Origin: DDH964 sp963763205
GTDB lineage: Bacteria; Desulfobacterota; Desulfuromonadia; Desulfuromonadales; DDH964
NCBI GenBank assembly: GCA_963763205.1
Contig: CAVXNQ010000013.1
Coordinates: 62,001 to 126,000 of the forward strand
Reading direction: 5' to 3'
DNA: 64,000 nucleotides
Shown: positions 1 through 8,206 of the stretch, piece by piece
Numbering within the stretch: position 1 is the first letter of the stretch
How the letters are laid out: the number at the start of each line of letters is the position of its first letter
Notes under the pieces: generated by a model
Told to the model about the DNA's origin: nothing
The model's input: only the letters and a program-made list of their open reading frames with translations
Database searches by the model: none
Translations under genes and position numbers: made by a program

Positions 1-1020
1 CTCGCCGAGGACGGGATCGAGGCGGCAGGCGGTCCACAAGGGGATTTTCGCCCCGGCGGCCTTGACCGCCTCGACCAGGGGCACCGTGGCGCCCTTGCCG
101 CCCCGGCTCCAGTCGAGGCCCTCGGGCAGGTGCTCGGGCGGCTCGGGGTAGAGAATGCGGTCGGGTTGCAGCAGCCCCTCGCGGTGGCCGTACTTCTCGG
201 CGCGGCAGTTGATGCCGTCGGCCACTTCGGCGACCAGTTTGGCCATCTGCGCCCCCTCCTCGATGGTGGTCGCCCGCGGGTGGCCATATTCGGCGATATT
301 CATCAGCACCACCACGGTAAGGCCGGGGCAGCGTTTTTTGACTTCGACGATGATGTTGCGGATGAAGCGGGTGCGGTTTTCGTAGCTTTGCGGGCCGTAC
401 TCGTCGGTGCGCTTGTTCCAGACCCGGGAGAGGAAGGTGTTTCCCTGGTGGCAGGTGCCGTGGTTGATTTCCACGGCATCGAAGCCGGCCTTGTAGGCCC
501 GTTCGGCGGCACTGACCCAGTATTCGATCTGCCTGGCGATATCTTCCTTGGTCATCTCCCGGCAGGGGTTGAAGTCCGGCCCGGGCAACTCCTCCTGGGT
601 CATCGTCGAGGCGCCCTGGGTGTCGCGGGATTTCGGCAGCAGCCCGGTGGGGTTCCAGGGGCCGGCATGCTGGAACTGGATCGAAGCGACCGCGCCTTGC
701 TTCTTGATCGCCTCGGCCAGCTTCTGGTAGCCGGGGATGAACTTGTCGTCGGTGAAATGGAGCTGGACGCCGGCGATCGGCGTGTCGCCGTCGTAGTGGA
801 TGTGCTGGATGCCCAGCGGATACTCGACGCCGCAGGACTCGACCGTTACCCACCCCGTCCCGCCTTTGGCCAGGCGCTCGTAGAAGGCGACCATCCCCGG
901 ACCGACGGTCTGGTCCTCCTCCATGAAGGAGGTGCCGTTGGCCGTCTTCAAAAAGCGGTTCCTGGCGGTGACGTTGCCGATCTTGCAGGGGGAGAGCAGT
1001 TTTTCGAACTGTTGGGACAT
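1..1020 (-). CDS. Old-yellow-enzyme-family NADH:flavin oxidoreductase (C-terminus beyond window)
   Basis: Reading the minus strand from an ATG at 1020 gives an open frame of 340 codons that runs off the left edge, so only the N-terminal part is seen. It begins MSQQFEKLLSPCKIGNVTAR. It carries typical OYE/2,4-dienoyl-CoA-reductase barrel features: the FMN-site region near LKTANGTS, FQHAGPW, the EINHGTCHQGNTFLSR stretch (family pattern H-G-A-H-G-Y-L-x-x-xF-LSP) and R-x-R-F-x-x-x-I. Known relatives reduce activated C=C bonds, and long forms add an Fe-S/FAD half that would lie outside this window. A TTGACA-17-TATTCT promoter and a GntR-type palindrome sit just upstream, linking it to the neighbouring regulator. 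Family sure; substrate unknown. Confidence 0.85.
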   Translation of the reverse strand, partial: MSQQFEKLLSPCKIGNVTARNRFLKTANGTSFMEEDQTVGPGMVAFYERLAKGGTGWVTVESCGVEYPLGIQHIHYDGDTPIAGVQLHFTDDKFIPGYQKLAEAIKKQGAVASIQFQHAGPWNPTGLLPKSRDTQGASTMTQEELPGPDFNPCREMTKEDIARQIEYWVSAAERAYKAGFDAVEINHGTCHQGNTFLSRVWNKRTDEYGPQSYENRTRFIRNIIVEVKKRCPGLTVVVLMNIAEYGHPRATTIEEGAQMAKLVAEVADGINCRAEKYGHREGLLQPDRILYPEPPEHLPEGLDWSRGGKGATVPLVEAVKAAGAKIPLWTACRLDPVLGE

Positions 1021-1069
1021 GTGGCGCTCCTTTCAACCGTGGAGGAGGGGACGGTTAGGTCTTTCGGCT

Positions 1070-1121
1070 GGGGTACCGTATACTGTACCCCAAGAATAGG
1101 GGCGCAGTTCACGGCTGTCAA
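1070..1121 (-). promoter_or_regulatory. Sigma-70 promoter plus GntR operator for the OYE gene
   Basis: On the minus strand, TTGACA (1116-1121) and TATTCT (1093-1098) are separated by exactly 17 nt. Immediately downstream, 1070-1091 is a 22-bp near-perfect palindrome with arms GGGGTAC and GTACCCC around a GTATAC-like core. The same arms recur at 2151-2172 and half of them at 2031-2041. An operator placed directly after the -10 box fits repression by the GntR protein encoded at 1248-1928. The regulator assignment is inference. Confidence 0.75.
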
Positions 1122-1247
1122 GGGAAATTTTTCATGGCGAACCAGGGTGCCCCGGCGGGCCCCCGGAAGGGATCCCCTCCGGGGGCGGCGGATGCTGGTG
1201 ACGGCAGGGAAGGGCGGGTCCGTAGCGGGCGAGGGAGAGGGGAGGGA

Positions 1248-1928
1248 TCAGTGCTTGCCTTCGAAGACCCGCTGGTAGATGTCCTGCTTGGCAAAGTCGA
1301 GGTGTTCGGCGATCGCTGCCTGCAGTCCCTGGGCGTCCCCGGCGTGGAGGCGGTCCAGGATGTGGCGGTGACTCTCGATGGCCCGAGTGGCGGTTTCGGG
1401 TTCGGAAAAGCTCTCGACCCGGTAGAGGAGCATTTGGCGCCGCAGGCTCTGGCAGATATCGATGAGGCGCCGGCTTTTACTGGCCTGGACCAGCAGCTCG
1501 TGAAAATCGGCATCGCGCAGAATGAAGCGGCGCGATTGCCCGGCCTGGACATCGGTTTCGGCCGCAGCGAGGTTGGCTTCGAGGGCCTCCAGTTCCGCCG
1601 GCGTGATGCGCTCCAGCGCCAGGCGCGCCGCCAGGCTCTCATTCACCTTGCGGATTTCACAAAGCTCCGCGAGATCCTCCCGGCGGATCTCCCGGACCTG
1701 GTAGCCGATCCGCGGCAGCGATTCCAGGAAACCCTCCCGTTCCAAGGCATGCAGGGCTTCCCGCACCGGCGTCCGGGAGACGCCGAGCTGTTCGGCCAGT
1801 CCGTTTTCGACGATCCGTTCGCCGGAAATGAGCTTGCCGGCGAGGATCAGCTCCATGATCAGGTTGTACACTTTTTCGCGGATGGACGGGGGCTGCTCGA
1901 TGACCAGCCCCAGATCTTTCGCCACCAT
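1248..1928 (-). CDS. GntR family transcriptional regulator, FCD (FadR) subfamily
   Basis: A 226-residue protein. Residues about 10-75 form a GntR winged helix (IREKVYNLIMELILAGKLI, then LAEQLGVSRTPVREALHALE). The remainder is an all-helical FCD ligand-binding domain with the expected metal/ligand region (ALERI..., RDADFHELLV, ESHRHILDRLHAGD). The frame is open further upstream, but ATG 1928 is chosen because GAGGAG lies 7 nt before it and the HTH starts right after. Its promoter carries half of the palindrome found at both neighbouring genes, so autoregulation and control of the flanking oxidoreductase and dehydrogenase are likely. FCD regulators usually sense small organic acids; the ligand here is unknown. 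Confidence 0.9.
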   Translation of the reverse strand: MVAKDLGLVIEQPPSIREKVYNLIMELILAGKLISGERIVENGLAEQLGVSRTPVREALHALEREGFLESLPRIGYQVREIRREDLAELCEIRKVNESLAARLALERITPAELEALEANLAAAETDVQAGQSRRFILRDADFHELLVQASKSRRLIDICQSLRRQMLLYRVESFSEPETATRAIESHRHILDRLHAGDAQGLQAAIAEHLDFAKQDIYQRVFEGKH

Positions 1929-2019
1929 GTAGGATCTCCTCAATGCGGATAGCGGCCGGCACCCGGTCCGGATGCGCGGCGCCACCAATGGGAAACGTTT
2001 ATTGATTCCAAGCTGTTTT

Positions 2020-2060
2020 TTGCTGTTGAATACTGTACCCCAGAGCTTTCCGCCGGTCAA
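2020..2060 (-). promoter_or_regulatory. gntR promoter with half operator
   Basis: On the minus strand TTGACC (2055-2060) and TACAGT (2032-2037) are 17 nt apart. The -10 box sits inside ATACTGTACCCC (2030-2041), which equals the right half of the 22-bp palindromes at 1070-1091 and 2151-2172. The left half is not conserved, which suggests weaker autoregulation. Confidence 0.6.
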
Positions 2061-2120
2061 TGGCGAATCGTTTCGGCCGCAGGGAGGGGAGCGCGGCGGA
2101 AAGCGGCGTGCTATTTTCTC

Positions 2121-2172
2121 TTGACTTGGCCGACGGTGTGGGGCATTTTTGGGGTACGGTATACGGTACCCC
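2121..2172 (+). promoter_or_regulatory. Promoter and GntR operator for the dehydrogenase gene
   Basis: TTGACT at 2121-2126 is followed after 17-18 nt by a weak -10 (CATTTT). A palindrome then spans 2151-2172 with arms GGGGTAC and GTACCCC and core GTATAC. It has the same arms as the site at 1070-1091. Its position over or just after the -10 suggests repression. Confidence 0.65.
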
Positions 2173-2258
2173 AGAGACGGACCCGATTTCAGACCCTTCC
2201 GGACCGGACAGGAAGCCGGCCCGGCAGAGACAGCCATCCTTCAAAACGGAGACGAATC

Positions 2259-3179
2259 ATGAAAATTGCGATTATTGGCGCCGCCGGTTCGGTCGGCTCG
2301 TGTGTCGCCTTCAACATTGCGGCCCAGGGACTGGCCGACGAAATCCTGATGATCGGCGGCAGCCGCCAGAACCATCTGCAACATCACGCCATGGATATCA
2401 GCACCGGGGTATCATGCCTCGATGTCAAGGTCTATCCGGGCGGGTACGAGGATCTCGGCGGCTCGGAGATCGTCATCAATACCGCCGGCGTGTCCCAGGG
2501 GCTGATCGCCGACCGGATGGAGATGCTCCCCAAGAATATTCCCCTGGTCCGGGATATTGCCCAGCACATAAGGCGCCATTGCCCGGAAGCGATCGTGATA
2601 AACGCCTGCAACCCCATCGATCCGCTGAACTACGCCATGTATCTCGCCGGCGACCTCGACCCGAACCAGCTCATCGGTTATTCGCTGAACGATTCCCTGC
2701 GCTTCCGGGAACTGGTCGCGGCGGCCAAGGGGGTCGAAGTCAGCCGGGTCGGCGGCACGGTGATCGGCGAGCACGGCAGCACCCAGGTCCTCCTCTTCAG
2801 TTCGGCGCGGATCGACGGCAAACCGGTCACCTTCGAAACCGCCGAAAAGGAGCGCATCCGGCGTACCGTTCCGACCATCCTGCGGACCTACGAGGAACTG
2901 CAGACCGGGCGGACTGCCGGGTGGACCTGCGCTGTCGGGGTGGCGAACCTGGTGCGGGCGATCGTCGAAGATGCCGGGAAGGTCTTCCCCTGCTCGGTGA
3001 TGCTCGATGGGCAGTACGGTTGCCGCAATCTGAGCATGGGAGTCCCGGTCATCGTCGGCCGGGGAGGGGTGAGCCAGATTCTCGAATGGCAACTGGCCGC
3101 CGACGAGGAGGAAGGCCTCGCCGTGACCACCCAAACCCTCCGGGCGGCAGCCCGCATCGTTGAGGCCGAGCTGGCCTGA
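2259..3179 (+). CDS. Malate/lactate dehydrogenase family protein
   Basis: A 306-residue NAD-dependent 2-hydroxyacid dehydrogenase of the LDH/MDH superfamily. The Rossmann motif GAAGSVG is at residues 8-14. NTAGVSQ, the substrate-loop arginine in ADRMEMLPKN, NACNPID, the Asp/Arg pair in NDSLRF and the catalytic His in IGEHGST are all recognisable. The usual GEHGDS is GEHGST here, and the loop differs from both canonical malate and lactate enzymes, so the 2-keto acid substrate cannot be assigned. ATG 2259 follows GGAG and begins exactly at the Rossmann strand. The gene is alone on the plus strand behind a GntR operator and ends in a strong terminator. With the divergent OYE gene it probably serves one regulated reduction/oxidation step. 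Confidence 0.85.
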   Translation: MKIAIIGAAGSVGSCVAFNIAAQGLADEILMIGGSRQNHLQHHAMDISTGVSCLDVKVYPGGYEDLGGSEIVINTAGVSQGLIADRMEMLPKNIPLVRDIAQHIRRHCPEAIVINACNPIDPLNYAMYLAGDLDPNQLIGYSLNDSLRFRELVAAAKGVEVSRVGGTVIGEHGSTQVLLFSSARIDGKPVTFETAEKERIRRTVPTILRTYEELQTGRTAGWTCAVGVANLVRAIVEDAGKVFPCSVMLDGQYGCRNLSMGVPVIVGRGGVSQILEWQLAADEEEGLAVTTQTLRAAARIVEAELA

Positions 3180-3201
3180 ACCTGCCCCCCGTCGATGCTT
3201 C

Positions 3202-3236
3202 GGCCTCAGCGACCTTCCGGTCGCCGGGGCCTTTTT
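3202..3236 (+). terminator. Rho-independent terminator
   Basis: GGCC...CGACC-TTCC-GGTCG...GGCC hairpin followed by CTTTTTATT, 22 nt after the dehydrogenase stop codon. Confidence 0.8.
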
Positions 3237-3569
3237 ATTATCCCGGGTCGCGCAGGAGCCAAGAAGGAATTTTAAAACCTCTTTATAGCTCTGTCTGGGC
3301 TCTTCAGAATCGAAGGAGAGGATCATTAAGATCCGGAAATAGGGCTACGCCTGTAGTTTAACCCTCGATCCGGGTATGACTTCCAGCGCATAGCGGGCAT
3401 CCGAAAAAGGTCATGGCGGTGTTCGATTGACTTGCATATAAATTAGCAGAACGACGTTATGAAAAAACTTGGCGCACGGCACGGGGCCGCTTGCGGGGCA
3501 CCGGTGAGGGGGCCGGGGGGCTCGTGGTTGCAGGCGGTCAGGTCACCAACCATTTCCAAGGAGCTGAAG
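3237..3569. other. Intergenic leader before the TRAP binding-protein gene
   Basis: No gene recognised. A small perfect palindrome GGATC-ATTAA-GATCC lies at 3320-3334, and TTGACT followed by an AT-rich patch at 3427-3446 may belong to a promoter, but the -10 spacing is poor. Reading frames in this stretch lack coding features. Confidence 0.4.
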
Positions 3570-4655
3570 ATGAGAGACGCAAAACTGTTTTTGCTCATTG
3601 TCGTCACACTGGGATTGATCGTTCCGGCCACGGTCTTTGCCGCACCGGTCGTTCTGACCTTTGCTATGCAGAACCCGGAGACCGCCTACAGCTCGGTGCA
3701 TTGTGTCCAGCCCTGGATCAAGGCCGTGGAAGAAGCCACCAAGGGATATGTGAAGATTCAACCCTATTACAGCCAGACCCTGACCAAGGGGAAAGACACC
3801 TGGAACGCCACCAAGATGGGGATCGCCGATATGGGCTGGAACATGCACGGCTACTGGCCGGGGATGACCCCTCTGACCGATGTCATGGCCCTGCCGGCCC
3901 TGCCGTTTCGCACCGCCGAAAAGGGGAGCGAGGTCTTCTGGAAACTCTATGAAAAATTTCCGCAAATCCAGAAGGAGTTCGCCGACACCAAGGTTCTTCT
4001 CCTTTACACCAGCGAACCCTATTACCTGATCACTAAGGACAAGCCGGTGCGCAACCTGGAGGACCTGAAAGGGCTGAAGATCCGGGTCGGCGGGGCGCCG
4101 GCGGTGGACCAGATGAAGGATCTCGGCGGCGCGCCGGTCGCGGTTGGGATGCCGGATTGCTATCTGGCGATGCAGAAGGGGGTCATCGACGGCATGGGCG
4201 CGGCCTGGGAGCCGATCATCGGCTTCCGGCTCTACGAGGTGGCCAATTACTACACCCAGGTCCCCTTTCCGGCGACCTACTTCTCCATCACCATGAATCT
4301 GCAGAAATGGAACTGCCTGCCCAAGGAGGTTCAGGACGAAATCATGAGCGTCGGCGGCCTGAGCGGCTCCAAATTCTGGGGGCACAACTTCTGGGATATC
4401 GCCAAGGAGCCGACTATTGAGAAGGCCCGGGCCATGGGGCGGGACATCAAACTCTACACCCTCACCGAGGAAGAGCGGCAGCGGTGGCTGGAGATCGGCG
4501 GCAAGCCGGTCTGGAAAGCCTGGGTCAAGGACATGGAGAGCAAAGGCCATCCTGAAGCGCAGCAAATTCTGCAGACGGTCCTTGACCTCTCGAGCACGCC
4601 GTCCACGGTGGCGGAAAAGGGGAACAGGCCGGCCGTTAAGGCCGCCACGAATTAA
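3570..4655 (+). CDS. TRAP transporter solute-binding protein, DctP type
   Basis: A 361-residue periplasmic binding protein. Residues 1-24 are a signal peptide (KLFLLIVVTLGLIVPATVFA-APV). The mature part shows the DctP pattern: an early LTFAMQNPE strand, the conserved substrate-carboxylate arginine in LKGLKIRVGG, and the GVIDGMGAAWEPI hinge. The frame opens upstream at 3459, but ATG 3570 has an AAGGAG site and starts the signal peptide. TRAP systems import organic acids in symport with Na+ or H+ and need DctQ and DctM membrane partners; neither is in this window, so this is an orphan receptor that may use a distant permease or act in sensing. A perfect terminator follows. Confidence 0.9.
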   Translation: MRDAKLFLLIVVTLGLIVPATVFAAPVVLTFAMQNPETAYSSVHCVQPWIKAVEEATKGYVKIQPYYSQTLTKGKDTWNATKMGIADMGWNMHGYWPGMTPLTDVMALPALPFRTAEKGSEVFWKLYEKFPQIQKEFADTKVLLLYTSEPYYLITKDKPVRNLEDLKGLKIRVGGAPAVDQMKDLGGAPVAVGMPDCYLAMQKGVIDGMGAAWEPIIGFRLYEVANYYTQVPFPATYFSITMNLQKWNCLPKEVQDEIMSVGGLSGSKFWGHNFWDIAKEPTIEKARAMGRDIKLYTLTEEERQRWLEIGGKPVWKAWVKDMESKGHPEAQQILQTVLDLSSTPSTVAEKGNRPAVKAATN

Positions 4656-4791
4656 CCATCGATCACTCCGGGCAAGGGGCATGAAAGCTGAAACCGCCGC
4701 CCGGGGGCCTGGAAATGTCGCAACGCGGGGACGATCTCCCTCCGCTGCGACCACGAAGGCCAATTTGTGACTCGGGTGCCTCCCGAGGGCA

Positions 4792-4827
4792 AATCCCCCC
4801 TGCAAAGTGCAGGGGGGATTTTTTTTT
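4792..4827 (+). terminator. Strong rho-independent terminator
   Basis: A 13-bp perfect stem (AATCCCCCCTGCA / TGCAGGGGGGATT) with a 3-nt loop, followed by a run of T. Confidence 0.95.
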
Positions 4828-5170
4828 GGGCCGGTCAAAAACGGGAGCTCGAACCGATTCCTGCCAAAAAAAAGGGGGGGGGAGAATCCGGGGCGATACT
4901 CAGGTTTTGGCCACGCGGCAAGAAAATGAGAGAGTTCAACGATTCGGCGTTGCGCAGCATCCGGGCCAATTGCTGCATCGACTCCAGATCGGTTTTCAGC
5001 GCCCGATCCCGGTGTCGAGAAATCATCCTGCGAAGTCCCGTCCCTGACAGCGGGTTAGGAACCGTCTTTGCCCCCCCCCTCCCGCTCGGGGGCGATTAGC
5101 GCCCGCTTGCGGACCTGAATGAACTTGCCCGTCCTTGAGGTGGGTCTAGTTTCCCGGGAGACGAGCGCTT
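4828..5170. other. Intergenic, no gene seen
   Basis: Contains an A-run followed by a G-run around 4865-4882 and C-rich tracts near 5071-5083. Both short open frames across it have non-protein-like composition. No promoter could be defended. Confidence 0.4.
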
Positions 5171-6367
5171 GTGACCAAGACAGGCGATGGATATAGTTAT
5201 GTATTAGCATTGCCACCAAAACAGGATTTAAGCATGGACCCACGATTCGTTAGCTCTGAAAAAGAGCATCTTTTTGCTCACCTTACCCTTGAAAAGGCTC
5301 CTTTCGGAATTTGCTGGCACAATAGGGCGGGGACAATTGTCAGGGCGAATCGGGAGGCAGCCCGGCTTCTGGGCTACACCCAAGAAGAACTTGTCGGTAT
5401 GACGGTCTTTGACCACGATCCCGTATTCACCAGGAAAATGCTCAATGAATTGTGGGACAAGCTTTTCAGTGAAGGGGTGGTTCGTTTTGAAAGCACGCAT
5501 AGAAGAAAAGATGGTTCCTTCTATCCGGCAGAGATCGTGACGGTCCTATTCACTTTTGAAGAGCAGGAATATTCGTGTTCCTTCCATCAGGACATTACAA
5601 GGCGCAAGCAAGCAGAAAATGAGATCCGGCAACTGAACCAGGAACTGGAGGCGCGGGTTATTGAGCGAACCAGAGAGCTGGAGCTTGCTTACCGTGAGAT
5701 GGAATCCTTTACCTATTCGGTCTCCCACGATCTGCGTGCCCCCCTGCGGGCCATCGACGGTTTCAGTGCGGCCCTGCTCGAAGATTATTCCGATCAGGTC
5801 GACGAAGAGGGACGAAAATACCTGAGCTATTTGCGGGAAGGCTGCAAGGACATGAGTGCGCTCATCGATGGATTGCTGAGCCTTTCACGTTTTTCCCGCG
5901 GAGAGATTAACCGAGAGCTGGTGGATCTTTCTGCTCTGGTACAGGTGATCGCCGAGGAACTGCGTCAAGAACATCCGGAACGCCAGGTGGCTGTCAATAT
6001 CGCCCAGGATGTTAAGGTTGATGCCGATCCCCGGCTCCTTAAGGCCGTAATGGAAAACCTTCTTGGCAATGCCTGGAAATATACCGGCAAGGTTGCCGAC
6101 CCCTGCATCGAGTTCGGTGTCCAGCGCCGGGAAGACGAAAGGATCTTTTTCGTGCGGGATAACGGTGCCGGCTTCGACATGGCCTATGCCGAGAAGCTGT
6201 TTCTGCCGTTTCAACGGCTGCATAAAACGAGTGAATTTGCCGGCATCGGAATCGGCTTGGCCACCGTGCAGCGCATCATCCACCGCCACGGAGGAGGAAT
6301 CTGGGCAAAAGGTGCGATACAGCAGGGGGCCACCTTCTACTTTACGCTGGAACCGTACGAGCAATAA
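5171..6367 (+). CDS. PAS-domain sensor histidine kinase
   Basis: A 398-residue soluble kinase with no predicted membrane segment. A PAS domain lies at about residues 38-145 (LEKAPFGICWHNRAGTIVRANREAARLLGY, ending DITRRKQ). A short coiled coil (QLNQELEARVIERTRELE) follows, then a HisKA domain with phospho-acceptor His in SYSVSHDLRAPLRAI, and an HATPase with N-box NLLGNAWKYT, DNGAGFD and GIGIGLATVQRI. This H-box style is typical of phytochrome-like and Geobacter-type kinases. The start is GTG 5171 after GGGAG; ATG 5234 is an alternative. No response regulator lies next to it, so it is an orphan kinase whose partner cannot be told. Confidence 0.9.
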   Translation: MTKTGDGYSYVLALPPKQDLSMDPRFVSSEKEHLFAHLTLEKAPFGICWHNRAGTIVRANREAARLLGYTQEELVGMTVFDHDPVFTRKMLNELWDKLFSEGVVRFESTHRRKDGSFYPAEIVTVLFTFEEQEYSCSFHQDITRRKQAENEIRQLNQELEARVIERTRELELAYREMESFTYSVSHDLRAPLRAIDGFSAALLEDYSDQVDEEGRKYLSYLREGCKDMSALIDGLLSLSRFSRGEINRELVDLSALVQVIAEELRQEHPERQVAVNIAQDVKVDADPRLLKAVMENLLGNAWKYTGKVADPCIEFGVQRREDERIFFVRDNGAGFDMAYAEKLFLPFQRLHKTSEFAGIGIGLATVQRIIHRHGGGIWAKGAIQQGATFYFTLEPYEQ

Positions 6368-7021
6368 TGCAGGACCAGTTGTTGATTTAAATAGCTGGAA
6401 AATCAGAATACTTTTGGCTGATATTGGGAGCTGTGGACTTGCGCTCACTGCCTTTTGGTGTTTGACAGCGGGCAAGCCACCGCCTCCGGTCCCGCACCGG
6501 GATTTTCCTCTCCTAACCACCCTGCATCGTCTTTCGACCTCCCCGGCCTCCAGCCACCGCGAACGTTCCCGCCCCCTCCCACTCCGTTCCAACCCGTCAA
6601 GGGACTGCCCGGTCGCGGGAATTTTATCAAAGGATTAAATATCGCCCCCCCTCCGGTCCCTCCTCACGAAATGATCAAACCGAAATTTGGCCGTTACAGA
6701 GACGCAAGGGGGCCCGCCTAATTATATTCGGATGCCTTTCCCAGGCCTTAACTCGCTGGAAATTGAGGAAAAACAACTTTTCCTGCCGGGCGTCGAAACG
6801 GTTTTTTGAGCCCCGGAAATCCGGCTTGGCCTGGACCCTGCTATTTCTATCAGAAACAGACAAACGATGTTTGTTTTCGGAAAGTCAAATTAGGGAAGAG
6901 ATTCCAAGGAGGTCAAAAAATACCATAAACTGGGAGCTATTTTCGAGAAACAATGGTTTATAGGATTGGGGTTGGCCTGAAGGCGGAGCTTGTCGTACTC
7001 ACCCACTCAAGGAGGAACAAA
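6368..7021. other. Regulatory gap before the SphA-like gene
   Basis: No coding gene recognised over 650 bp. It holds the candidate activator site at 6665-6678, the sigma-54 promoter at 6827-6842 and an ACAAAC-GAT-GTTTGT palindrome at 6860-6874. Confidence 0.45.
6665..6842 (+). promoter_or_regulatory. Sigma-54 promoter (6827-6842) with upstream activator site (6665-6678)
   Basis: TGGCCTGGACCCTGCT at 6827-6842 keeps GG at -24 and GC at -12 with the required 10 nt between them. About 150 nt upstream is CACGAAATGATCAA (6665-6678). The same 14-mer with one change (CACCAAATGATCAA, same orientation) lies 134 nt upstream of the sigma-54 promoter of the ubiD operon. The activator is probably the XylR-type protein at 11276-12979; the half CACGAAAT also resembles the palindromes near 30.1 kb. 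Confidence 0.6.
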
Positions 7022-7984
7022 TTGGAATCGTTACCACTTCAAAGGACCTTTCACTTGCTGGTGCTGGGCCTCATCCTTTCCCTGCTGGGCGCTGCTCCCA
7101 GTTGGGCGGGAGGGGGGCAGCACTACCCGAACGGCGCCGAGGACTTTGTCGTCGGAGCCCTCCCCCCTCCGGGAGTCTATCTCGTCAACTATCTGTTGCT
7201 AGCGACGAAGAACCGCCTGGTGGACAATTCCGGGCACAGCATCGGGGAGTTCAAGGCCGACGTGGAGGCGGAGGTGGCCCGCTTCATTTACGTCAGTCCC
7301 CATAAGCTGCTCGGAGCCAACTGGGGAGCGCATCTCTTTCTCCCTTACTATGCGGCCAACGTTCAGCTCGGCACCTCTCCCGGCGATCCCAAGTCGATGA
7401 TCGATTCGGACGTGGCGGGAATCGGCGACATCATTTTCAGCCCCCTGATTCTGGGGTGGCACTTCGGGCCGAATTTCCACCTGGTGGCGGCCTTGGACAT
7501 CTTCGCGCCGACGGGCAACTACGATAAGTACCGGCCCGCCACCCAGATTCTCTCCCGCAACGACTGGACGGTCGAGCCCGTGCTTGCCGCCACCTATCTT
7601 TGGCGGGGTTTCGATGTCGACGCCAAGCTGATGTACGACTTCAGTACCAAAAACGACGCCTATATCGGCCCGGCAAGCGGGGGAGTACAGGCCGATCTGA
7701 CGCCGGGTCAGGAGTTTCATGTCGATTGGGCGGTCGGTTATGCCCCGCAGAACGGGCTGCGTTTCGGCGTCGTCGGTTACAACTACTGGCAGATCACCAA
7801 CGACCAGATCAATGACCGGGATGTCCGGGACCAGAAGAGCCGCGTCGGCGGCATCGGCGCGGGCGTCAAGTATTGGCCGGACCGGGGTCGGTTCAGCATG
7901 ACCCTCAAGCAGTACTGGGAATACGGAGCCCGCAACATGGCCACCGGTCCATCCACATGGCTCAAGGTCGGCTTCAAATTCTAG
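7022..7984 (+). CDS. SphA / MetA-pathway (phenol degradation) outer-membrane protein
   Basis: A 320-residue exported beta-barrel. A signal peptide covers roughly residues 1-28 (HLLVLGLILSLLGAAPSWAGGG), followed by HYPNGAEDFVVGALPPPGVY, the hallmark opening of the SphA/Phenol_MetA_deg family, and amphipathic strands ending in ...LKVGFKF with a terminal Phe typical of outer-membrane proteins. The start is TTG 7022, chosen because AAGGAGG stands 7 nt before it and the signal peptide follows; the frame is open 23 codons further up. Relatives are found in aromatic catabolic clusters and are thought to aid uptake of hydrophobic substrates. It is probably co-transcribed with the two genes after it under the sigma-54 promoter at 6827. 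Confidence 0.78.
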   Translation: MESLPLQRTFHLLVLGLILSLLGAAPSWAGGGQHYPNGAEDFVVGALPPPGVYLVNYLLLATKNRLVDNSGHSIGEFKADVEAEVARFIYVSPHKLLGANWGAHLFLPYYAANVQLGTSPGDPKSMIDSDVAGIGDIIFSPLILGWHFGPNFHLVAALDIFAPTGNYDKYRPATQILSRNDWTVEPVLAATYLWRGFDVDAKLMYDFSTKNDAYIGPASGGVQADLTPGQEFHVDWAVGYAPQNGLRFGVVGYNYWQITNDQINDRDVRDQKSRVGGIGAGVKYWPDRGRFSMTLKQYWEYGARNMATGPSTWLKVGFKF

Positions 7985-8206
7985 CCGGGCGGCCACGGCT
8001 TCAGGTTCACCGATTGATTGTGCTCCGTATCGGAGGGCAGTGCCACCGGCCAGAGCTACCGAGTCCAACCCTTTTATCGACACTGCGGGCCGACCTCAAG
8101 TTGCCGTAACGATGTAACCCGGACAGGGACGGGGCCAGGCAAATTTTCCAGCGGGTCCCATTTGGGAACAAACGTTGATTACAACAGAGAAAAGGGGATT
8201 CAAACC

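Noticed and set aside
3411..3440. TGGCGGTGTTCGATTGACTTGCA as a sigma-54 promoter for the TRAP gene
   Set aside because: GG and GC are 14-17 nt apart rather than 10.
6445..6721. Short frames on both strands between the histidine kinase and the SphA-like gene
   Set aside because: Proline/Gly-rich translations, no ribosome sites, and they overlap promoter elements.
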